A DNA stretch of 64,000 nucleotides. Source: Lepturacanthus savala (lineage: Eukaryota; Chordata; Actinopteri; Scombriformes; Trichiuridae). This document shows positions 45,590 to 61,400 of this stretch, in pieces. Where the stretch lies: contig CM060464.1 of assembly GCA_030544235.1 (NCBI GenBank), positions 32,569,602-32,633,601 of the forward strand. Reading direction: 5' to 3'. The notes beneath the pieces were generated by a model. It was not told the DNA's origin, did no database searches, and saw only the letters and a program-made list of their open reading frames with translations. Numbering within the stretch: position 1 is the stretch's first letter; the number at the start of each line of letters is the position of its first letter. A program made the position numbers and the translations under genes.

Positions 45590-48500
45590 ATTTTTTATAA
45601 ACAATCTTATTTACCTTTTACTATATGTAAAATGGTATAGTTTGGGATCAGAAATTCACCTGGAAAAGCTATTGTTTTCATGTGGTTTGTGTTTTAAAGT
45701 TTTTATTGCTCCCTTTGCATTCTCTCGGTCTGAAGAGCACAAAAAGACAAAATGCTATGTAGGCCTAAATCAGTACAATATTTTTATAGAAAATCTTATT
45801 TACCTTTTACTTTATGTGAAATGGTATAGTTTTGGATCAGAAATTCACCTGGAAAAGCTATTGTTTTCATGTGGTTTGTGTTTTAAAGTTTTTATTGCTC
45901 CATTTGCATTCTCTCGGTCTGAAGAGCACAAAAAGACAAAATGCTATGTAGGCCTAAATCAGTACAATATTTTTACAGAAAATCTCATTTACCATTTACT
46001 ATATGTGAAATGGTATAGTTTTGGATTAGAAATTCACCTGGAAAAACTATTGTTTTCATGTGGTTTGTGTTTTAAAGTTTTTATTGCTCCATATGCATTC
46101 TCTCGGTCTGAAGAGCACAAAAAGACAAAATGCTATGTAGACCTAAATCAGTACAATATTTTTAGAGAAAATCTTATTTACCTTTTACTTTATGTGAAAT
46201 GGTATAGTTTTGGATCAGAAATTCACCTGGAAAAGCTATTGTTTTCATGTGGTTTGTGTTTTAAAGTTTTTATTGCTCCATATGCATTCTCTCGGTCTGA
46301 AGAGCACAAAAAGACAAAAAGCTATGTAGGCCTAAATAAGTACAATATTTTTTATAAACAATCTTATTTACCTTTTACTATATGTAAAATGGTATAGTTT
46401 GGGATCAGAAATTCACCTGGAAAAGCTATTGTTTTCATGTGGTTTGTGTTTTAAAGTTTTTATTGCTCCATTTGCATTCTCTCGGTCTGAAGAGCACAAA
46501 AAGACAAAATGCTATGTAGGCCTAAATCAGTACAATATTTTTACAGAAAATCTCATTTACCATTTACTATATGTAAAATGGTATAGTTTTGGATCAGAAA
46601 TTCACCTGGAAAAGCTATTGTTTTCATGTGGTTTGTGTTTTAAAGTTTTTATTGCTCCATATGCATTCTCTCGGTCTGAAGAGCACAAAAAGACAAAAAG
46701 CTATGTAGGCCTAAATCAGTACAATATTTTTATAAACAATCTTATTTACCTTTTACTTTATGTGAAATGGTATAGTTTTGGATCAGAAATTCACCTGGAA
46801 AAGCTATTGTTTTCATGTGGTTTGTGTTTTAAAGTTTTTATTGCTCCATTTGCATTCTCTCGGTCTGAAGAGCACAAAAAGACAAAATGCTATGTAGGCC
46901 TAAATAAGTACAATATTTTTATAAACAATCTTATTTACCTTTTACTATATGTAAAATGGTATAGTTTGGGATCAGAAATTCACCTGGAAAAGCTATTGTT
47001 TTCATGTGGTTTGTGTTTTAAAGTTTTTATTGCTCCATATGCATTCTCTCGGTCTGAAGAGCACAAAAAGACAAAAAGCTATGTAGGCCTAAATAAGTAC
47101 AATATTTTTTATAAACAATCTTATTTACCTTTTACTATATGTAAAATGGTATAGTTTGGGATCAGAAATTCACCTGGAAAAGCTATTGTTTTCATGTGGT
47201 TTGTGTTTTAAAGTTTTTATTGCTCCCTTTGCATTCTCTCGGTCTGAAGAGCACAAAAAGACAAAATGCTATGTAGGCCTAAATCAGTACAATATTTTTA
47301 TAGAAAATCTTATTTACCTTTTACTTTATGTGAAATGGTATAGTTTTGGATCAGAAATTCACCTGGAAAAGCTATTGTTTTCATGTGGTTTGTGTTTTAA
47401 AGTTTTTATTGCTCCATTTGCATTCTCTCGGTCTGAAGAGCACAAAAAGACAAAATGCTATGTAGGCCTAAATCAGTACAATATTTTTACAGAAAATCTC
47501 ATTTACCATTTACTATATGTGAAATGGTATAGTTTTGGATTAGAAATTCACCTGGAAAAACTATTGTTTTCATGTGGTTTGTGTTTAAAAGTTTTTATTG
47601 CTCCATATGCATTCTCTCGGTCTGAAGAGCACAAAAAGACAAAATGCTATGTAGACCTAAATCAGTACAATATTTTTAGAGAAAATCTTATTTACCTTTT
47701 ACTTTATGTGAAATGGTATAGTTTTGGATCAGAAATTCACCTGGAAAAGCTATTGTTTTCATGTGGTTTGTGTTTTAAAGTTTTTATTGCTCCATATGCA
47801 TTCTCTCGGTCTGAAGAGCACAAAAAGACAAAAAGCTATGTAGGCCTAAATAAGTACAATATTTTTTATAAACAATCTTATTTACCTTTTACTATATGTA
47901 AAATGGTATAGTTTGGGATCAGAAATTCACCTGGAAAAGCTATTGTTTTCATGTGGTTTGTGTTTTAAAGTTTTTATTGCTCCATTTGCATTCTCTCGGT
48001 CTGAAGAGCACAAAAAGACAAAATGCTATGTAGGCCTAAATCAGTACAATATTTTTACAGAAAATCTCATTTACCATTTACTATATGTAAAATGGTATAG
48101 TTTTGGATCAGAAATTCACCTGGAAAAGCTATTGTTTTCATGTGGTTTGTGTTTTAAAGTTTTTATTGCTCCATATGCATTCTCTCGGTCTGAAGAGCAC
48201 AAAAAGACAAAAAGCTATGTAGGCCTAAATCAGTACAATATTTTTATAAACAATCTTATTTACCTTTTACTTTATGTGAAATGGTATAGTTTTGGATCAG
48301 AAATTCACCTGGAAAAGCTATTGTTTTCATGTGGTTTGTGTTTTAAAGTTTTTATTGCTCCATTTGCATTCTCTCGGTCTGAAGAGCACAAAAAGACAAA
48401 ATGCTATGTAGGCCTAAATAAGTACAATATTTTTATAAACAATCTTATTTACCTTTTACTATATGTAAAATGGTATAGTTTGGGATCAGAAATTCACCTT

Positions 48501-51500
48501 GAAAAGCTATTGTTTTCATGTGGTTTGTGTTTTAAAGTTTTTATTGCTCCATATGCATTCTCTCGGTCTGAAGAGCACAAAAAGACAAAAAGCTATGTAG
48601 GCCTAAATAAGTACAATATTTTTTATAAACAATCTTATTTACCTTTTACTATATGTAAAATGGTATAGTTTGGGATCAGAAATTCACCTGGAAAAGCTAT
48701 TGTTTTCATGTGGTTTGTGTTTTAAAGTTTTTATTGCTCCATTTGCATTCTCTCGGTCTGAAGAGCACAAAAAGACAAAATGCTATGTAGGCCTAAATCA
48801 GTACAATATTTTTACAGAAAATCTCATTTACCATTTACTATATGTAAAATGGTATAGTTTTGGATCAGAAATTCACCTGGAAAAGCTATTGTTTTCATGT
48901 GGTTTGTGTTTTAAAGTTTTTATTGCTCCATATGCATTCTCTCGGTCTGAAGAGCACAAAAAGACAAAAAGCTATGTAGGCCTAAATCAGTACAATATTT
49001 TTATAAACAATCTTATTTACCTTTTACTTTATGTGAAATGGTATAGTTTTGGATCAGAAATTCACCTGGAAAAGCTATTGTTTTCATGTGGTTTGTGTTT
49101 TAAAGTTTTTATTGCTCCATATGCATTCTCTCGGTCTAAAGAGCACAAAAAGACAAAAAGCTATGTAGGCCTAAATAAGTACAATATTTTTTATAAACAA
49201 TCTTATTTACCTTTTACTATATGTAAAATGGTATAGTTTGGGATCAGAAATTCACCTGGAAAAGCTATTGTTTTCATGTGGTTTGTGTTTTAAAGTTTTT
49301 ATTGCTCCATTTGCATTCTCTCGGTCTGAAGAGCACAAAAAGACAAAATGCTATGTAGGCCTAAATCAGTACAATATTTTTACAGAAAATCTCATTTACC
49401 ATTTACTATATGTGAAATGGTATAGTTTTGGATTAGAAATTCACCTGGAAAAACTATTGTTTTCATGTGGTTTGTGTTTTAAAGTTTTTATTGCTCCATA
49501 TGCATTCTCTCGGTCTGAAGAGCACAAAAAGACAAAATGCTATGTAGACCTAAATCAGTACAATATTTTTAGAGAAAATCTTATTTACCTTTTACTTTAT
49601 GTGAAATGGTATAGTTTTGGATCAGAAATTCACCTGGAAAAGCTATTGTTTTCATGTGGTTTGTGTTTTAAAGTTTTTATTGCTCCATATGCATTCTCTC
49701 GGTCTGAAGAGCACAAAAAGACAAAAAGCTATGTAGGCCTAAATAAGTACAATATTTTTTATAAACAATCTTATTTACCTTTTACTATATGTAAAATGGT
49801 ATAGTTTGGGATCAGAAATTCACCTGGAAAAGCTATTGTTTTCATGTGGTTTGTGTTTTAAAGTTTTTATTGCTCCATATGCATTCTCTCGGTCTGAAGA
49901 GCACAAAAAGACAAAAAGCTATGTAGGCCTAAATCAGTACAATATTTTTATAAACAATCTTATTTACCTTTTACTTTATGTGAAATGGTATAGTTTTGGA
50001 TCAGAAATTCACCTGGAAAAGCTATTGTTTTCATGTGGTTTGTGTTTTAAAGTTTTTATTGCTCCATATGCATTCTCTCGGTCTGAAGAGCACAAAAAGA
50101 CAAAAAGCTATGTAGGCCTAAATCAGTACAATATTTTTATAAACAATCTTATTTACCTTTTACTTTATGTGAAATGGTATAGTTTTGGATCAGAAATTCA
50201 CCTGGAAAAGCTATTGTTTTCATGTGGTTTGTGTTTTAAAGTTTTTATTGCTCCATTTGCATTCTCTCGGTCTGAAGAGCACAAAAAGACAAAATGCTAT
50301 GTAGGCCTAAATAAGTACAATATTTTTATAAACAATCTTATTTACCTTTTACTATATGTAAAATGGTATAGTTTGGGATCAGAAATTCACCTGGAAAAGC
50401 TATTGTTTTCATGTGGTTTGTGTTTTAAAGTTTTTATTGCTCCATATGCATTCTCTCGGTCTGAAGAGCACAAAAAGACAAAAAGCTATGTAGGCCTAAA
50501 TAAGTACAATATTTTTTATAAACAATCTTATTTACCTTTTACTATATGTAAAATGGTATAGTTTGGGATCAGAAATTCACCTGGAAAAGCTATTGTTTTC
50601 ATGTGGTTTGTGTTTTAAAGTTTTTATTGCTCCCTTTGCATTCTCTCGGTCTGAAGAGCACAAAAAGACAAAATGCTATGTAGGCCTAAATCAGTACAAT
50701 ATTTTTATAGAAAATCTTATTTACCTTTTACTTTATGTGAAATGGTATAGTTTTGGATCAGAAATTCACCTGGAAAAGCTATTGTTTTCATGTGGTTTGT
50801 GTTTTAAAGTTTTTATTGCTCCATTTGCATTCTCTCGGTCTGAAGAGCACAAAAAGACAAAATGCTATGTAGGCCTAAATCAGTACAATATTTTTACAGA
50901 AAATCTCATTTACCATTTACTATATGTGAAATGGTATAGTTTTGGATTAGAAATTCACCTGGAAAAACTATTGTTTTCATGTGGTTTGTGTTTTAAAGTT
51001 TTTATTGCTCCATATGCATTCTCTCGGTCTGAAGAGCACAAAAAGACAAAATGCTATGTAGACCTAAATCAGTACAATATTTTTAGAGAAAATCTTATTT
51101 ACCTTTTACTTTATGTGAAATGGTATAGTTTTGGATCAGAAATTCACCTGGAAAAGCTATTGTTTTCATGTGGTTTGTGTTTTAAAGTTTTTATTGCTCC
51201 ATATGCATTCTCTCGGTCTGAAGAGCACAAAAAGACAAAAAGCTATGTAGGCCTAAATAAGTACAATATTTTTTATAAACAATCTTATTTACCTTTTACT
51301 ATATGTAAAATGGTATAGTTTGGGATCAGAAATTCACCTGGAAAAGCTATTGTTTTCATGTGGTTTGTGTTTTAAAGTTTTTATTGCTCCATTTGCATTC
51401 TCTCGGTCTGAAGAGCACAAAAAGACAAAATGCTATGTAGGCCTAAATCAGTACAATATTTTTACAGAAAATCTCATTTACCATTTACTATATGTAAAAT

Positions 51501-53024
51501 GGTATAGTTTTGGATCAGAAATTCACCTGGAAAAGCTATTGTTTTCATGTGGTTTGTGTTTTAAAGTTTTTATTGCTCCATATGCATTCTCTCGGTCTGA
51601 AGAGCACAAAAAGACAAAAAGCTATGTAGGCCTAAATAAGTACAATATTTTTTATAAACAATCTTATTTACCTTTTACTATATGTAAAATGGTATAGTTT
51701 GGGATCAGAAATTCACCTGGAAAAGCTATTGTTTTCATGTGGTTTGTGTTTTAAAGTTTTTATTGCTCCATATGCATTCTCTCGGTCTGAAGAGCACAAA
51801 AAGACAAAAAGCTATGTAGGCCTAAATCAGTACAATATTTTTATAAACAATCTTATTTACCTTTTACTTTATGTGAAATGGTATAATTTTGGATCAGAAA
51901 TTCACCTGGAAAAGCTATTGTTTTCATGTGGTTTGTGTTTTAAAGTTTTTATTGCTCCATTTGCATTCTCTCGGTCTGAAGAGCACAAAAAGACAAAATG
52001 CTATGTAGGCCTAAATAAGTACAATATTTTTATAAACAATCTTATTTACCTTTTACTATATGTAAAATGGTATAGTTTGGGATCAGAAATTCACCTTGAA
52101 AAGCTATTGTTTTCATGTGGTTTGTGTTTTAAAGTTTTTATTGCTCCATATGCATTCTCTCGGTCTGAAGAGCACAAAAAGACAAAAAGCTATGTAGGCC
52201 TAAATAAGTACAATATTTTTTATAAACAATCTTATTTACCTTTTACTATATGTAAAATGGTATAGTTTGGGATCAGAAATTCACCTGGAAAAGCTATTGT
52301 TTTAATGTGGTTTGTGTTTTAAAGTTTTTATTGCTCCATTTGCATTCTCTCGGTCTGAAGAGCACAAAAAGACAAAATGCTATGTAGGCCTAAATCAGTA
52401 CAATATTTTTACAGAAAATCTCATTTACCATTTACTATATGTAAAATGGTATAGTTTTGGATCAGAAATTCACCTGGAAAAGCTATTGTTTTCATGTGGT
52501 TTGTGTTTTAAAGTTTTTATTGCTCCATATGCATTCTCTCGGTCTGAAGAGCACAAAAAGACAAAAAGCTATGTAGGCCTAAATCAGTACAATATTTTTA
52601 TAAACAATCTTATTTACCTTTTACTTTATGTGAAATGGTATAGTTTTGGATCAGAAATTCACCTGGAAAAGCTATTGTTTTCATGTGGTTTGTGTTTTAA
52701 AGTTTTTATTGCTCCATTTGCATTCTCTCGGTCTGAAGAGCACAAAAAGACAAAATGCTATGTAGGCCTAAATAAGTACAATATTTTTATAAACAATCTT
52801 ATTTACCTTTTACTATATGTAAAATGGTATAGTTTGGGATCAGAAATTCACCTGGAAAAGCTATTGTTTTCATGTGGTTTGTGTTTTAAAGTTTTTATTG
52901 CTCCATATGCATTCTCTCGGTCTGAAGAGCACAAAAAGACAAAAAGCTATGTAGGCCTAAATAAGTACAATATTTTTTATAAACAATCTTATTTACCTTT
53001 TACTATATGTAAAATGGTATAGTT
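45590..53024 (+). repeat. Higher-order repeats marked by an extra T
   Basis: Monomers with six T before ATAAAC instead of five occur at intervals that are whole numbers of monomers plus 1 bp: 757, 757, 757, 757, 568, 568, 757, 757, 379, 568 and 757 bp, going from 45642 to 53024. These are 4-, 3- and 2-monomer units. The extra base shifts the frame each time, which explains why the open frames here are 125-251 codons long. Confidence 0.85.
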
Positions 53025-56000
53025 TGGGATCAGAAATTCACCTGGAAAAGCTATTGTTTTCATGTGGTTTGTGTTTTAAAGTTTTTATTGCTCCATTTGC
53101 ATTCTCTCGGTCTGAAGAGCACAAAAAGACAAAATGCTATGTAGGCCTAAATCAGTACAATATTTTTACAGAAAATCTCATTTACCATTTACTATATGTA
53201 AAATGGTATAGTTTTGGATCAGAAATTCACCTGGAAAAGCTATTGTTTTCATGTGGTTTGTGTTTTAAAGTTTTTATTGCTCCATATGCATTCTCTCGGT
53301 CTGAAGAGCACAAAAAGACAAAAAGCTATGTAGGCCTAAATCAGTACAATATTTTTATAAACAATCTTATTTACCTTTTAATTTATGTGAAATGGTATAG
53401 TTTTGGATCAGAAATTCACCTGGAAAAGCTATTGTTTTCATGTGGTTTGTGTTTTAAAGTTTTTATTGCTCCATTTGCATTCTCTCGGTCTGAAGAGCAC
53501 AAAAAGACAAAATGCTATGTAGGCCTAAATCAGTACAATATTTTTATAGAAAATCTTATTTACCTTTTACTTTATGTGAAATGGTATAGTTTTGGATCAG
53601 AAATTCACCTGGAAAAGCTATTGTTTTCATGTGGTTTGTGTTTTAAAGTTTTTATTGCTCCATTTGCATTCTCTCGGTCTGAAGAGCACAAAAAGACAAA
53701 ATGCTATGTAGGCCTAAATCAGTACAATATTTTTACAGAAAATCTCATTTACCATTTACTATATGTGAAATGGTATAGTTTTGGATTAGAAATTCACCTG
53801 GAAAAACTATTGTTTTCATGTGGTTTGTGTTTTAAAGTTTTTATTGCTCCATATGCATTCTCTCGGTCTGAAGAGCACAAAAAGACAAAATGCTATGTAG
53901 ACCTAAATCAGTACAATATTTTTAGAGAAAATCTTATTTACCTTTTACTTTATGTGAAATGGTATAGTTTTGGATCAGAAATTCACCTGGAAAAGCTATT
54001 GTTTTCATGTGGTTTGTGTTTTAAAGTTTTTATTGCTCCATATGCATTCTCTCGGTCTGAAGAGCACAAAAAGACAAAAAGCTATGTAGGCCTAAATAAG
54101 TACAATATTTTTATAAACAATCTTATTTACCTTTTACTATATGTAAAATGGTATAGTTTGGGATCAGAAATTCACCTGGAAAAGCTATTGTTTTCATGTG
54201 GTTTGTGTTTTAAAGTTTTTATTGCTCCATTTGCATTCTCTCGGTCTGAAGAGCACAAAAAGACAAAATGCTATGTAGGCCTAAATCAGTACAATATTTT
54301 TACAGAAAATCTCATTTACCATTTACTATATGTAAAATGGTATAGTTTTGGATCAGAAATTCACCTGGAAAAGCTATTGTTTTCATGTGGTTTGTGTTTT
54401 AAAGTTTTTATTGCTCCATATGCATTCTCTCGGTCTGAAGAGCACAAAAAGACAAAAAGCTATGTAGGCCTAAATCAGTACAATATTTTTATAAACAATC
54501 TTATTTACCTTTTACTTTATGTGAAATGGTATAGTTTTGGATCAGAAATTCACCTGGAAAAGCTATTGTTTTCATGTGGTTTGTGTTTTAAAGTTTTTAT
54601 TGCTCCATTTGCATTCTCTCGGTCTGAAGAGCACAAAAAGACAAAATGCTATGTAGGCCTAAATCAGTACAATATTTTTACAGAAAATCTCATTTACCAT
54701 TTACTATATGTGAAATGGTATAGTTTTGGATTAGAAATTCACCTGGAAAAACTATTGTTTTCATGTGGTTTGTGTTTTAAAGTTTTTATTGCTCCATATG
54801 CATTCTCTAGGTCTGAAGAGCACAAAAAGACAAAATGCTATGTAGACCTAAATCAGTACAATATTTTTAGAGAAAATCTTATTTACCTTTTACTTTATGT
54901 GAAATGGTATAGTTTTGGATCAGAAATTCACCTGGAAAAGCTATTGTTTTCATGTGGTTTGTGTTTTAAAGTTTTTATTGCTCCATATGCATTCTCTCGG
55001 TCTGAAGAGCACAAAAAGACAAAAAGCTATGTAGGCCTAAATAAGTACAATATTTTTATAAACAATCTTATTTACCTTTTACTATATGTAAAATGGTATA
55101 GTTTGGGATCAGAAATTCACCTGGAAAAGCTATTGTTTTCATGTGGTTTGTGTTTTAAAGTTTTTATTGCTCCATTTGCATTCTCTCGGTCTGAAGAGCA
55201 CAAAAAGACAAAATGCTATGTAGGCCTAAATCAGTACAATATTTTTACAGAAAATCTCATTTACCATTTACTATATGTAAAATGGTATAGTTTTGGATCA
55301 GAAATTCACCTGGAAAAGCTATTGTTTTCATGTGGTTTGTGTTTTAAAGTTTTTATTGCTCCATATGCATTCTCTCGGTCTGAAGAGCACAAAAAGACAA
55401 AAAGCTATGTAGGCCTAAATCAGTACAATATTTTTATAAACAATCTTATTTACCTTTTACTTTATGTGAAATGGTATAGTTTTGGATCAGAAATTCACCT
55501 GGAAAAGCTATTGTTTTCATGTGGTTTGTGTTTTAAAGTTTTTATTGCTCCATATGCATTCTCTCGGTCTGAAGAGCACAAAAAGACAAAAAGCTATGTA
55601 GGCCTAAATAAGTACAATATTTTTATAAACAATCTTATTTACCTTTTACTATATGTAAAATGGTATAGTTTGGGATGAGAAATTCACCTGGAAAAGCTAT
55701 TGTTTTCATGTGGTTTGTGTTTTAAAGTTTTTATTGCTCCATTTGCATTCTCTCGGTCTGAAGAGCACAAAAAGACAAAATGCTATGTAGGCCTAAATCA
55801 GTACAATATTTTTACAGAAAATCTCATTTACCATTTACTATATGTAAAATGCTATAGTTTTGGATCAGAAATTCACCTGGAAAAGCTATTGTTTTCATGT
55901 GGTTTGTGTTTTAAAGTTTTTATTACTCCATATGCATTCTCTCGGTCTGAAGAGCACAAAAAGACAAAAAGCTATGTAGGCCTAAATCAGTACAATATTT

Positions 56001-58499
56001 TTATAAACAATCTTATTTACCTTTTACTTTATGTGAAATGGTATAGTTTTGGATCAGAAATTCACCTGGAAAAGCTATTGTTTTCATGTGGTTTGTGTTT
56101 TAAAGTTTTTATTGCTCCATATGCATTCTCTCGGTCTGAAGAGCACAAAAAGACAAAAAGCTATGTAGGCCTAAATCAGTACAATATTTTTAAAGAAAAT
56201 CTTATTTACCTTTTACTTTATGTGAAATGGTATAGTTTTGGATCAGAAATTCACCTGGAAAAGCTATTGTTTTCATGTGGTTTGTGTTTTAAAGTTTTTA
56301 TTGCTCCATTTGCATTCTCTCGGTCTGAAGAGCACAAAAAGACAAAATGCTATGTAGGCCTAAATAAGTACAATATTTTTATAAACAATCTTATTTACCT
56401 TTTACTATATGTAAAATGGTATAGTTTGGGATCAGAAATTCACCTGGAAAAGCTATTGTTTTCATGTGGTTTGTGTTTTAAAGTTTTTATTGCTCCATTT
56501 GCATTCTCTCGGTCTGAAGAGCACAAAAAGACAAAATGCTATGTAGGCCTAAATCAGTACAATATTTTTATAGAAAATCTTATTTACCTTTTACTTTATG
56601 TGAAATGGTATAGTTTTGGATCAGAAATTCACCTGGAAAAGCTATTGTTTTCATGTGGTTTGTGTTTTAAAGTTTTTATTGCTCCATATGCATTCTCTCG
56701 GTCTGAAGAGCACAAAAAGACAAAATGCTATGTAGACCTAAATCAGTACAATATTTTTAGAGAAAATCTTATTTACCTTTTACTTTATGTGAAATGGTAT
56801 AGTTTTGGATCAGAAATTCACCTGGAAAAGCTATTGTTTTCATGTGGTTTGTGTTTTAAAGTTTTTATTGCTCCATATGCATTCTCTCGGTCTGAAGAGC
56901 ACAAAAAGACAAAAAGCTATGTAGGCCTAAATAAGTACAATATTTTTATAAAAAATCTTATTTACCTTTTACTATATGTAAAATGGTATAGTTTGGGATC
57001 AGAAATTCACCTGGAAAAGCTATTGTTTTCATGTGGTTTGTGTTTTAAAGTTTTTATTGCTCCATATGCATTCTCTCGGTCTGAAGAGCACAAAAAGACA
57101 AAATGCTATGTAGGCCTAAATCAGTACAATATTTTTACAGAAAATCTCATTTACCATTTACTATATGTAAAATGGTATAGTTTTGGATCAGAAATTCACC
57201 TGGAAAAGCTATTGTTTTCATGTGGTTTGTGTTTTAAAGTTTTTATTGCTCCATATGCATTCTCTCGGTCTGAAGAGCACAAAAAGACAAAATGCTATGT
57301 AGACCTAAATCAGTACAATATTTTTAGAGAAAATCTTATTTACCTTTTACTTTATGTGAAATGGTATAGTTTTGGATCAGAAATTCACCTGGAAAAGCTA
57401 TTGTTTTCATGTGGTTTGTGTTTTAAAGTTTTTATTGCTCCATATGCATTCTCTCGGTCTGAAGAGCACAAAAAGACAAAAAGCTATGTAGGCCTAAATA
57501 AGTACAATATTTTTATAAACAATCTTATTTACCTTTTACTATATGTAAAATGGTATAGTTTGGGATCAGAAATTCACCTGGAAAAGCTATTGTTTTCATG
57601 TGGTTTGTGTTTTAAAGTTTTTATTGCTCCATATGCATTCTCTCGGTCTGAAGAGCACAAAAAGACAAAATGCTATGTAGGCCTAAATCAGTACAATATT
57701 TTTACAGAAAATCTCATTTACCATTTACTATATGTAAAATGGTATAGTTTTGGATCAGAAATTCACCTGGAAAAGCTATTGTTTTCATGTGGTTTGTGTT
57801 TTAAAGTTTTTATTGCTCCATATGCATTCTCTCGGTCTGAAGAGCACAAAAAGACAAAATGCTATGTAGACCTAAATCAGTACAATATTTTTATAGAAAA
57901 TCTTATTTACCTTTTACTTTATGTGAAATGGTATAGTTTTGGATCAGAAATTCACCTGGAAAAGCTATTGTTTTCATGTGGTTTGTGTTTTAAAATTTTT
58001 ATTGCTCCATTTGCATTCTCTCGGTCTGAAGAGCACAAAAAGACAAAATGCTATGTAGGCCTAAATCAGTACAATATTTTTACAGAAAATCTCATTTACC
58101 ATTTACTATATGTGAAATGGTATAGTTTTGGATTAGAAATTCACCTGGAAAAACTATTGTTTTCATGTGGTTTGTGTTTTAAAGTTTTTATTGCTCCATA
58201 TGCATTCTCTCGGTCTGAAGAGCACAAAAAGACAAAATGCTATGTAGACCTAAATCAGTACAATATTTTTAGAGAAAATCTTATTTACCTTTTACTTTAT
58301 GTGAAATGGTATAGTTTTGGATCAGAAATTCACCTGGAAAAGCTATTGTTTTCATGTGATTTGTGTTTTAAAGTTTTTATTGCTCCATATGCATTCTCTC
58401 GGTCTGAAGAGCACAAAAAGACAAAAAGCTATGTAGTCCTAAATAAGTACAATATTTTTATAAACAATCTTATTTACCTTTTACTATATGTAAAATGGT

Positions 58500-61400
58500 A
58501 TAGTTTGGGATCAGAAATTCACCTGGAAAAGCTATTGTTTTCATGTGGTTTGTGTTTTAAAGTTTTTATTGCTCCATTTGCATTCTCTCGGTCTGAAGAG
58601 CACAAAAAGACAAAAAGCTATGTAGGCCTAAATCAGTACAATATTTTTATAAACAATCTTATTTACCTTTTACTTTATGTGAAATGGTATAGTTTTGGAT
58701 CAGAAATTCACCTGGAAAAGCTATTGTTTTCATGTGGTTTGTGTTTTAAAGTTTTTATTGCTCCATATGCATTCTCTCGGTCTGAAGAGCACAAAAAGAC
58801 AAAAAGCTATGTAGGCCTAAATCAGTACAATATTTTTATAGAAAATCTTATTTACCTTTTACTTTATGTGAAATGGTATAGTTTTGGATCAGAAATTCAC
58901 CTGGAAAAGCTATTGTTTTCATGTGGTTTGTGTTTTAAAGTTTTATTGCTCCATTTGCATTCTCTCGGTCTGAAGAGCACAAAAAGACAAAATGCTATGT
59001 AGGCCTAAATAAGTACAATATTTTTATAAACAATCTTATTTACCTTTTACTATATGTAAAATGGTATAGTTTGGGATCAGAAATTCACCTGGAAAAGCTA
59101 TTGTTTTCATGTGGTTTGTGTTTTAAAGTTTTTATTGCTCCATTTGCATTCTCTCGGTCTGAAGAGCACAAAAAGACAAAATGCTATGTAGGCCTAAATA
59201 AGTACAATATTTTTATAAACAATCTTATTTACCTTTTACTATATGTAAAATGGTATAGTTTGGGATCAGAAATTCACCTGGAAAAGCTATTGTTTTCATG
59301 TGGTTTGTGTTTTAAAGTTTTTATTGCTCCATTTGCATTTTCTCGGTCTGAAGAGCACAAAAAGACAAAATGCTATGTAGGCCTAAATCAGTACAATATT
59401 TTTATAGAAAATCTTATTTACCTTTTACTTTATGTGAAATGGTATAGTTTTGGATCAGAAATTCACCTGGAAAAGCTATTGTTTTCATGTGGTTTGTGTT
59501 TTAAAGTTTTTATTGCTCCATATGCATTCTCTCGGTCTGAAGAGCACAAAAAGACAAAATGCTATGTAGACCTAAATCAGTACAATATTTTTAGAGAAAA
59601 TCTTATTTACCTTTTACTTTATGTGAAATGGTATAGTTTTGGATCAGAAATTCACCTGGAAAAGCTATTGTTTTCATGTGGTTTGTGTTTTAAAGTTTTT
59701 ATTGCTCCATATGCATTCTCTCGGTCTGAAGAGCACAAAAAGACGAAATGCTATGTAGGCCTAAATCAGTACAATATTTTTACAGAAAATCTCATTTACC
59801 ATTTACTATATGTAAAATTGTATAGTTTTGGATCAGAAATTCACCTGGAAAAGCTATTGTTTTCATGTGCTTTGTGTTTTAAAGTTTTTATTGCTCCATA
59901 TGCATTCTCTCGGTCTGAAGAGCACAAAAAGACAAAATGCTATGTAGACCTAAATCAGTACAATATTTTTATAGAAAATCTTATTTACCTTTTACTTTAT
60001 GTGAAATGGTATAGTTTTGGATCAGAAATTCACCTGGAAAAGCTATTGTTTTCATGTGGTTTGTGTTTTAAAGTTTTTATTGCTCCATATGCATTCTCTC
60101 GGTCTGAAGAGCACAAAAAGACAAAATGCTATGTAGGCCTAAATCAGTACAATATTTTTACAGAAAATCTCATTTACCATTTACTATATGTAAAATGGTA
60201 TAGTTTTGGATCAGAAATTCACCTGGAAAAGCTATTGTTTTCATGTGGTTTGTGTTTTAAAGTTTTTATTGCTCCATTTGCATTCTCTCGGTCTGAAGAG
60301 CACAAAAAGACAAAATGCTATGTAGGCCTAAATAAGTACAATATTTTTATAAACAATCTTATTTACCTTTTACTATATGTAAAATGGTATAGTTTGGGAT
60401 CAGAAATTCACCTGGAAAAGCTATTGTTTTCATGTGGTTTGTGTTTTAAAGTTTTTATTGCTCCCTTTGCATTCTCTCGGTCTGAAGAGCACAAAAAGAC
60501 AAAATGCTATGTAGGCCTAAATCAGTACAATATTTTTATAGAAAATCTTATTTACCTTTTACTTTATGTGAAATGGTATAGTTTTGGATCAGAAATTCAC
60601 CTGGAAAAGCTATTGTTTTCATGTGGTTTGTGTTTTAAAGTTTTTATTGCTCCATTTGCATTCTCTCGGTCTGAAGAGCACAAAAAGACAAAATGCTATG
60701 TAGGCCTAAATCAGTACAATATTTTTACAGAAAATCTCATTTACCATTTACTATATGTGAAATGGTATAGTTTTGGATCAGAAATTCACCTGGAAAAGCT
60801 ATTGTTTTCATGTGGTTTGTGTTTTAAAGTTTTTATTGCTCCATTTGCATTCTCTCGGTCTGAAGAGCACAAAAAGACAAAATGCTATGTAGGCCTAAAT
60901 CAGTACAATATTTTTACAGAAAATCTCATTTACCATTTACTATATGTGAAATGGTATAGTTTTGGATTAGAAATTCACCTGGAAAAACTATTGTTTTCAT
61001 GTGGTTTGTGTTTTAAAGTTTTTATTGCTCCATATGCATTCTCTCGGTCTGAAGAGCACAAAAAGACAAAATGCTATGTAGACCTAAATCAGTACAATAT
61101 TTTTAGAGAAAATCTTATTTACCTTTTACTTTATGTGAAATGGTATAGTTTTGGATCAGAAATTCACCTGGAAAAGCTATTGTTTTCATGTGGTTTGTGT
61201 TTTAAAGTTTTTATTGCTCCATATGCATTCTCTCGGTCTGAAGAGCACAAAAAGACAAAATGCTATGTAGGCCTAAATCAGTACAATATTTTTACAGAAA
61301 ATCTCATTTACCATTTACTATATGTGAAATGGTATAGTTTTGGATTAGAAATTCACCTGGAAAAACTATTGTTTTCATGTGGTTTGTGTTTTAAAGTTTT

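Noticed and set aside
40160..45640. An 1826-codon open frame (and others of 640, 884, 1100 and 1236 codons) as repeat-protein genes
   Set aside because: These are readings through the 189-bp satellite. The consensus frame has no ATG, the variants are often amino-acid changing, and the frame breaks at single-base indels.
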